Shown: positions 59,690 to 64,000 of the stretch, piece after piece | Numbering within the stretch: position 1 is the stretch's first letter | Layout of the letters: each line of letters starts with the position of its first letter | Source: Amycolatopsis eburnea | Lineage (GTDB): Bacteria > Actinomycetota > Actinomycetes > Mycobacteriales > Pseudonocardiaceae | Assembly (NCBI RefSeq): GCF_003937945.1 | Contig: NZ_RSEC01000053.1 | Location: forward strand, 62,001 to 126,000 | DNA: 64,000 nt | Reading direction: 5' to 3' | The notes under the pieces: generated by a model | The model's input: the letters and a program-made list of their open reading frames with translations, nothing else | Databases searched by the model: none | Told to the model about the DNA's origin: nothing | Program-made: the position numbers and the translations under genes

Positions 59690-60101
59690 CGAGCGGACGG
59701 TCCCGCCCGCCGAGCACCCCGTCCGGGTGGAGGAAGACCTCCTCGCCGCCCGCCACGCCGTGCGGGCCGCCGCGGTCGCCGCCGGGTTCTCGATCGTCGA
59801 CCAGACGAAGATCGTCACCGCGGCCAGCGAGCTGGTCCGCAACGCCTACCTCCACGGGGGCGGCGGCACGATGACCGTCAGCGTCGTGCGGGATCCGGCG
59901 GGCCGCACCGGGCTGCGGCTGCGGGTCCGCGACGAGGGTCCGGGGATCGCCGACGTCGAGCAGGCGATGACCGACGGGTTCAGCACCGGCGCGGGACTCG
60001 GCCACGGCCTCGGCGGCACCCGCCGCCTGGTCCACGACTTCGACCTCGACACCGGGCCCGGCCGCGGCACCACCGTCACGGTCGCGCGCTGGCAGCCGTG
60101 A
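59679..60101 (+). CDS. RsbT-like serine/threonine protein kinase
   Basis: The 140-residue protein is a GHKL-type ATPase kinase: N-box AASELVRNAYLHGGGG near residue 50 and G-box RDEGPGIADVEQAMTDGFSTGAGLGHGLGG near 90-115, as in RsbT. It should phosphorylate the STAS proteins before it and then, once released, activate the RsbU-type phosphatase. GTG 59679 lies inside the RsbS gene; the stop overlaps the next start as GTGA. Confidence 0.92.
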   Translation: MLPDERTVPPAEHPVRVEEDLLAARHAVRAAAVAAGFSIVDQTKIVTAASELVRNAYLHGGGGTMTVSVVRDPAGRTGLRLRVRDEGPGIADVEQAMTDGFSTGAGLGHGLGGTRRLVHDFDLDTGPGRGTTVTVARWQP

Positions 60102-61090
60102 CCGCCACCGTCGCCGAGCCGACCCACCGCGTCCGCGTCGACCACCCGAGCGCCGGGTACGCCGCCGCCCGCGTCGCCCGCGAAACCGCGCGCGCGGCCG
60201 GGCTGCCGGACGTGCTGACCGAACGCGCCGCGGTCGTGGCCGCCGAGCTCGCGGGCAACATCGACAAGCACACCACCGGCGGCTCGGTGTTCGTGCAGCG
60301 GTCGCTCACCGGGCGCGGCGTGGAAGTGCTGGCCGCCGACGACGGTCCCGGCATGGCCGACCTCGACCACTGGCTGGTCGACGGCAACACGACCACCGCC
60401 ACGCTCGGCACCGGCCTCGGCGCGGTGCACCGGATGGCGACCGGCTTCCGGATCACGTCCTCGCCCGCGGCGGGCACGCTCGCCGCCGCCCGCCTGCTCG
60501 CGCCCGCGCCGCCCCCGCCCGGCGGCGCGATCGGGCACTTCCGCCTGGCGCGCGAAGACGAGCAGCACTGCGGCGACGCCGTCGCGCTGGCCGACGTCAC
60601 CGGCAGCCGGACCGCCGTCGTCGCCGACGGGCTCGGCCACGGCCCGGACGCGGCCGAAGCCGCCGAGGCGGCAGTGCGCGTGTTCGCCGAGAACCCGGAC
60701 CGCCCGCTGTCCCACCAGCTCACGAACATGCACCGCGCGCTCCGCACGACCCGCGGCGCCGCGGTCGCGCTGGTGCGGGTGGCGCCGCGGCGGCTCGAGT
60801 TCTGCGGCGTCGGCAACGTCAGCGGCGCGAGCGTCGGCAGCGGCGCGTCCCGGCTGCTGCTCAGCACCCCGGGCATCGTCGGGTTCACGCTGCCCTCGGC
60901 CCCGGTCCGGCACCTGGAGCTGGCCGACGGCGACGCCGTGGTCCTGCACACCGACGGCGTCGGCACCGGCTGGCGCGTCCCCGGCCGCGTCCCGGACCTG
61001 CTGCTGCTCGCCGCGGAGCTCGCCCACCGGCACCGGAACCCGCGCGACGACGCGGCCGCACTCGCCCTGCGCGCGGACCGGCGCACCTGA
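60098..61090 (+). CDS. HATPase plus RsbX-like PP2C phosphatase fusion
   Basis: The 330-residue protein joins an N-terminal GHKL ATPase (RAAVVAAELAGNIDKHTTGG N-box near residue 48, AADDGPGMADLDHW G-box) to a C-terminal PP2C domain of the RsbX type (CGDAVALADVTGSRTAVVADGLGHGPDA near 165, VLHTDGVGTG, DDAAALAL). RsbX resets the stressosome by removing phosphates from RsbR and RsbS; the added kinase-like domain could balance this in one chain. GTG 60098 overlaps the RsbT stop. The next gene starts in a TGATG overlap. Confidence 0.88.
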   Translation: MTATVAEPTHRVRVDHPSAGYAAARVARETARAAGLPDVLTERAAVVAAELAGNIDKHTTGGSVFVQRSLTGRGVEVLAADDGPGMADLDHWLVDGNTTTATLGTGLGAVHRMATGFRITSSPAAGTLAAARLLAPAPPPPGGAIGHFRLAREDEQHCGDAVALADVTGSRTAVVADGLGHGPDAAEAAEAAVRVFAENPDRPLSHQLTNMHRALRTTRGAAVALVRVAPRRLEFCGVGNVSGASVGSGASRLLLSTPGIVGFTLPSAPVRHLELADGDAVVLHTDGVGTGWRVPGRVPDLLLLAAELAHRHRNPRDDAAALALRADRRT

Positions 61091-62289
61091 TGCGCCCGGA
61101 CCTGGCCCGGATCCGGGCCCGGCTGCGCACCGCCTGCGGCGAAGCGGGCGTCGACCCCGGCGACCGCGCGCGGCTCGTGCTGGCCGTGACGCTGCTCGCC
61201 GAACCCGCCCTGACCGCGGGCGAAACCGTCGACGTGGCCACGGCGGCCTCGGACCGGCGGCTCGCCGTCACCGCGCGGCTCGACCACGCGGTGAGCCAGC
61301 ACAGCCGCAACGCCTTGCCGCTGCTGCCCGAAACGGGCGACGACGAGACGCTCACCTGGCACCTGGCCGGCGGCGGCCCCGCGACGCCCGCCGACCTCGA
61401 CGACGACCGCGCGACGCGCGAGGAGATGCTCGCGCTGATCGCCCGCGCCGACACGCTCACCCGGGAACAGCGGCAGCTCAAGCACGAGCTGGCGGAGACC
61501 AACAGCGGCGTGCTCGCGATGTACGTCGACCTCGAGCAGCGCGACGAACAGCTCCGCCGCGCGCACGCGGTGATCTTCCGCGAGCTGGAAGACGCGCTGC
61601 GCCCCCGCCCGCCGCTCGCGGCGGGCCTGGAACTGGGCGTCCACTACTCCCCGACCGACCAGGACTCCCCGACCGGCGGCGACCTGTACGACTGGTTCGT
61701 CCTGCCCGGCGGCCAGGTCCACGTGACCCTGGTCGACGCGGTCGGCCACGGCGTCACCTCGACCCGGCACGCCCTCACCGCCACCCACGCGATCCGCACC
61801 CTGGCCCTGGAGGGACACCCGTTCCCGGACCTGATCGCGCGCGCCTCCCGCACCCTGGCCCCGATCGAGCCCGACCTGATGGCCACGGTCGTCCTCGCCC
61901 GCCTCGACCCGTCGACCGGCCGCACCCACCTGGCGAACGGCGGCCACCCGGAACCGGTGCTGGTCACCCCGTCCGCCCCCGCCCGCCTCCTCCCCGCCCC
62001 GACCCCGGGCCGCGGCGTCGGCTTCCCGGACCCCGGCAGCCGCGGCCTCGTCGAACTGGACCTGGCCCCGGGCGACACGCTCCTGCTCTACACGGACGGC
62101 CTGGTGGAGAGCCGCAAGGACATCGACGAAGGCCAGGCCCGGTTGCTGAAGCTGGCGGAGACCCTCCGCACCCACCCGGCCCCGACCCTGCCCCGCGAGC
62201 TGGTGACGAGGATGCACGACATCGTCCGGCACGCCGACGACACGGTGGTCCTGGCGCTCCGCCGCCCGACTGTCCTTTCCGGACGGTAG
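61090..62289 (+). CDS. RsbU-like SpoIIE-family phosphatase with coiled-coil linker
   Basis: The 399-residue protein has an N-terminal GHKL-like degenerate domain (to about residue 110), a coiled coil (TLTREQRQLKHELAETNSGVLAMYVDLEQRDEQLRRAH, about 120-160) and a complete PP2C domain: PTGGDLYDWFVLPGG, TLVDAVGHGVTST, LANGGHPEPVLV, LLYTDGLVESR and DDTVVLALR. It is the output phosphatase of the operon, expected to be switched on by the RsbT-like kinase and to dephosphorylate an anti-sigma antagonist. The coiled coil may mediate RsbT binding. The antagonist target is not in this operon. Confidence 0.9.
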   Translation: MRPDLARIRARLRTACGEAGVDPGDRARLVLAVTLLAEPALTAGETVDVATAASDRRLAVTARLDHAVSQHSRNALPLLPETGDDETLTWHLAGGGPATPADLDDDRATREEMLALIARADTLTREQRQLKHELAETNSGVLAMYVDLEQRDEQLRRAHAVIFRELEDALRPRPPLAAGLELGVHYSPTDQDSPTGGDLYDWFVLPGGQVHVTLVDAVGHGVTSTRHALTATHAIRTLALEGHPFPDLIARASRTLAPIEPDLMATVVLARLDPSTGRTHLANGGHPEPVLVTPSAPARLLPAPTPGRGVGFPDPGSRGLVELDLAPGDTLLLYTDGLVESRKDIDEGQARLLKLAETLRTHPAPTLPRELVTRMHDIVRHADDTVVLALRRPTVLSGR

Positions 62290-62559
62290 CCGGTCTCGGC
62301 GCCGACTACGGCGCTACGCCGGTTTCAGCCCACGCCGCACCCAGCGCCGGCGTCGGCCCGCCGCCTCACCGACCACGGCGCCACTCCACCGCCCGGCCCC
62401 GCACCCCGCACCGACCGCGTTCCCGCGCCCGCACCGGCCGCGCCGCCACGGTCCCGACTAAGCCGTCGCACCGCCCACAACGCCACTCCGCTGCCCGGCC
62501 CCGCGCCCCGCACCTGCCGCACTCCCGCCGAACCCGCTCCACCGCACCAAGAACCGCAC
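62290..62559. repeat. Intergenic GC-rich stretch with a 46-bp imperfect direct repeat
   Basis: The 270-bp gap between convergent genes holds no convincing gene. Segments 62374-62419 and 62476-62521 are imperfect direct copies (both contain CGCCACTCC and CCCGGCCCCGC), 102 bp apart. The sequence is C-rich on the top strand, like the gene-end repeats at 13110-13400. Confidence 0.5.
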
Positions 62560-63336
62560 TCACCCCGGCCCATTGGTCAGCGAAAGGTTGAACGTGTACC
62601 GCGAAGCCCGGTACACGTGCCACCCGTACTCGACCACCCGCCCGGTGTCGTCGTAAGTCGTCCGCTGCATCGTCAGCAGCGCCGCACCCGGCTCCTCGCG
62701 CAGCAGCTCCGCGTCCTCCTCGGTCGCCGTCCGCGCGCCGATGTTCTGCTCCGCCGCGTGCAGCCGGACCCCCGCCGAGCGCAGCAGCTGGTAGAGGCCG
62801 CGTTCGCGCAGCTCGTCGTCGGTCGGGTCGATGACGCCGTCGGGCAGGTAGTTGTTCATCAGGGCGAGCGGTTCGCCGTCGGTGGACCGGATCCGCGTCA
62901 GGCGGCGCACGCGGGTCAGGCCGGGCGCCTCCAGCAGCTCGGCCACCTCCCCGTCGGCGTCCTCGACGCGGTTGGCCAGCACCGCCGTCCCGGGCTTGCC
63001 GCCCAGCCCGGCGAGGTCGTCGAACAGGCTGCTCAGCCGCAGCGGGCGGGCGACCTTGGTGCGGACGACCTGCGTGCCGACCCCGCGCCGCCGCACGAGC
63101 AGCCCCTGGTTGACCAGCGTCTGGATCGCCTGGCGGACGGTCGGGCGCGAGAGGCGCAGGTTCGCGGCGAGGTCGACTTCGTTGCCCAGCCGGGCGCCCG
63201 CCGGCAGCCTGCCGTCCGCGATCGCGGCGTGCAGCTGCCGCGAAACCTGGAAGTACAGCGGCTCGGGGCTGCCCGGGTCCACGACGATCTCCCGGCCGGG
63301 ATCCCAGGACCCGAAGGTGACGTCCGGCTTGCTCAT
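62560..63336 (-). CDS. GntR-family regulator with UTRA domain, possibly IolR-like
   Basis: The 258-residue protein has an N-terminal GntR winged helix (LYFQVSRQLHAAIADGRLPAGARL, then NLRLSRPTVRQAIQTLVNQGLLVRRRGVGTQV, residues 27-90) and a C-terminal UTRA ligand domain (EPGAALLTMQRTTYDDTGRVVEYGWHVYRASRYTFNL). It is divergent from a Cgl0159-like aldolase gene of the kind found in actinobacterial inositol clusters, so it is a plausible repressor of inositol catabolism (inference). ATG 63336 is the start. An inverted repeat lies in the gap. Confidence 0.88.
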   Translation of the reverse strand: MSKPDVTFGSWDPGREIVVDPGSPEPLYFQVSRQLHAAIADGRLPAGARLGNEVDLAANLRLSRPTVRQAIQTLVNQGLLVRRRGVGTQVVRTKVARPLRLSSLFDDLAGLGGKPGTAVLANRVEDADGEVAELLEAPGLTRVRRLTRIRSTDGEPLALMNNYLPDGVIDPTDDELRERGLYQLLRSAGVRLHAAEQNIGARTATEEDAELLREEPGAALLTMQRTTYDDTGRVVEYGWHVYRASRYTFNLSLTNGPG

Positions 63337-63379
63337 CCCCGGATGCTACCGCCTCGGCCGCCCACGTAGGGATGACGTG

Positions 63380-63399
63380 TTGTCCATATGTCTTGACAA
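63380..63399. promoter_or_regulatory. Inverted repeat TTGTC-N10-GACAA with -35 box TTGACA
   Basis: The arms 63380-63384 and 63395-63399 flank CCATATGTCT. The right arm forms a perfect -35 hexamer TTGACA (63393-63398) for the rightward gene, 60 bp before its start; no good -10 is seen. This is the likely GntR operator, blocking the promoter. Confidence 0.55.
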
Positions 63400-63457
63400 A
63401 GTCCCGAGCCACTGGAATCGTCGATCGCGGAACGACCCTGGGAGGGGGAGCACAACC

Positions 63458-64000
63458 GTGACCGACATGCTGCGGCGGATCGTCGCCCAACGCGTGCGCA
63501 ACCCGGAAGCGATCGCCGAAGCGGCCGCGAACCGGGTGCGGGCCGCGTCGCCGTTCAACGACAAGGGCCGCACGATGATCATCGCCGCGGACCACCCCGC
63601 CCGTGGCGCGAACGCGGTGGGCGGCGACCCGGCGGCGATGGCCGACCGCGGCGAACTCTTGGAACGGTTGTGCCTCGCACTCGAACGCCCCGGCGTCACC
63701 GGCGTGCTCGCGACCGCGGACGTCATCGACGACCTGCTGCTGCTCGGCGTGCTGGACGGCAAGACGGTGTTCGGCTCGATGAACCGCACCGGGCTGGCCG
63801 GCTCGAGCTTCGAGATCGACGACCGCTTCGCCTGCTACGACGCCGAAGCGATCGAGCGGATGCGTTTCGACGGCGGCAAGACGTTGACCCGGATCTGCCT
63901 CGACGACCCCGCCACCCCCAGCGTCCTGGAAAACACCGCGAAAGCCGTCAACGACCTGGCGGACCGCAAGCTGATCGCGCTGGTCGAGCCGTTCCTGTCG
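63458..64000 (+). CDS. Cgl0159-type (beta/alpha)8 aldolase-like protein, N-terminal part
   Basis: The 181 visible residues begin at GTG 63458 after a strong GGAGGGGGAG and run open to the window edge. The sequence (FNDKGRTMIIAADHPARGANAVGG near residue 35, then GVLATADVIDDLLLLGVLDGKTVFGSMNRTGLAGSSFEIDDRF, later LIALVEPF) matches the Cgl0159 family of (beta/alpha)8 proteins found in actinobacterial myo-inositol clusters, related to class I aldolases. A divergent GntR gene supports a regulated catabolic operon that continues to the right. Confidence 0.8.
   Translation, partial: MTDMLRRIVAQRVRNPEAIAEAAANRVRAASPFNDKGRTMIIAADHPARGANAVGGDPAAMADRGELLERLCLALERPGVTGVLATADVIDDLLLLGVLDGKTVFGSMNRTGLAGSSFEIDDRFACYDAEAIERMRFDGGKTLTRICLDDPATPSVLENTAKAVNDLADRKLIALVEPFLS

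Overview
The window is very GC-rich DNA in which almost every codon ends in G or C, GTG starts are common, and the genes are packed into short operons with ATGA/GTGA/TGATG overlaps. Together with the many TetR regulators, Tat-exported glycosidases, a latex-clearing-protein-like oxygenase, an MDR/SDR/acyl-CoA dehydrogenase complement and a Streptomyces-type hsp18 operator, this points to a chromosomal segment of a filamentous actinobacterium, most likely a Pseudonocardiales member such as Amycolatopsis (inference; no rRNA or marker gene is present). No tRNA, rRNA, insertion sequence, prophage or CRISPR array was seen.

Layout. 1-6.7 kb: the end of an MDR oxidoreductase, then a fabG-like SDR plus MaoC pair, then a tight operon of a phosphotransferase-family protein and three acyl-CoA dehydrogenases behind a perfect 20-bp palindrome. 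6.8-10.1 kb: a two-component operon with one normal histidine kinase, a second kinase-like membrane protein with a proline-rich repeat tract and no visible ATP-binding boxes, and a LuxR-type response regulator. 10.3-13.1 kb: a lipoprotein, an epoxide-hydrolase-like protein lacking the catalytic His, and a divergent SRPBCC/TetR pair. 13.1-19.1 kb: a minus-strand operon of acyl-CoA ligase, phosphotriesterase-family protein, TetR regulator and a large beta-helix membrane protein whose gene end is followed by degenerate tandem copies. 19.4-24.7 kb: a duplicated-domain exported protein, a GH2 glycosidase, a GH114-like lipoprotein and a MarR regulator. 24.7-31.3 kb: amidohydrolase, CGNR regulator, a frameshifted epoxide hydrolase, a HAF-like protein with a damaged start, and a tandem-TetR regulator divergent from an Lcp-like rubber oxygenase.

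31.6-37 kb: enoyl-CoA hydratase, a DHFR-fold reductase, and a minus operon of two SDRs plus an acyl-CoA carboxylase beta subunit, then a lipoprotein and an MDR reductase. 38-42.8 kb: hydrolase, GNAT protein, metallophosphoesterase, a nucleotidyltransferase-BON fusion, a STAS protein and an MDR gene remnant. 42.9-51 kb: a carbohydrate-degradation stretch (secreted beta-helix protein, GH5, GH3) with a serine hydrolase/TetR pair. 51-56.6 kb: a MEDS-HATPase anti-sigma-type protein, glgX, ctaD and hsp20 with two RheA-type operators. 56.6-62.3 kb: SpoIIE phosphatases and a complete RsbR-RsbS-RsbT-RsbX/W-RsbU type partner-switching (stressosome) operon under a MarR regulator. 62.5-64 kb: a GntR regulator divergent from an aldolase-like gene, probably the edge of an inositol catabolic cluster.

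How the parts work together. The acyl-CoA genes at 2.2-6.7, 16.5-19.1 and 34.5-36.1 kb share one operator type (core ACCGAC-N2-GTCGGT), so they are probably one TetR regulon, with the TetR gene at 15.8-16.5 kb as the best candidate regulator. A second shared 16-mer (AAGCRACCGCTTAGTA) precedes the fabG/MaoC pair and the enoyl-CoA hydratase. Several transcription units end in unusually long, near-perfect hairpins, and three convergent gene pairs share a CTAG in which both stop codons overlap.
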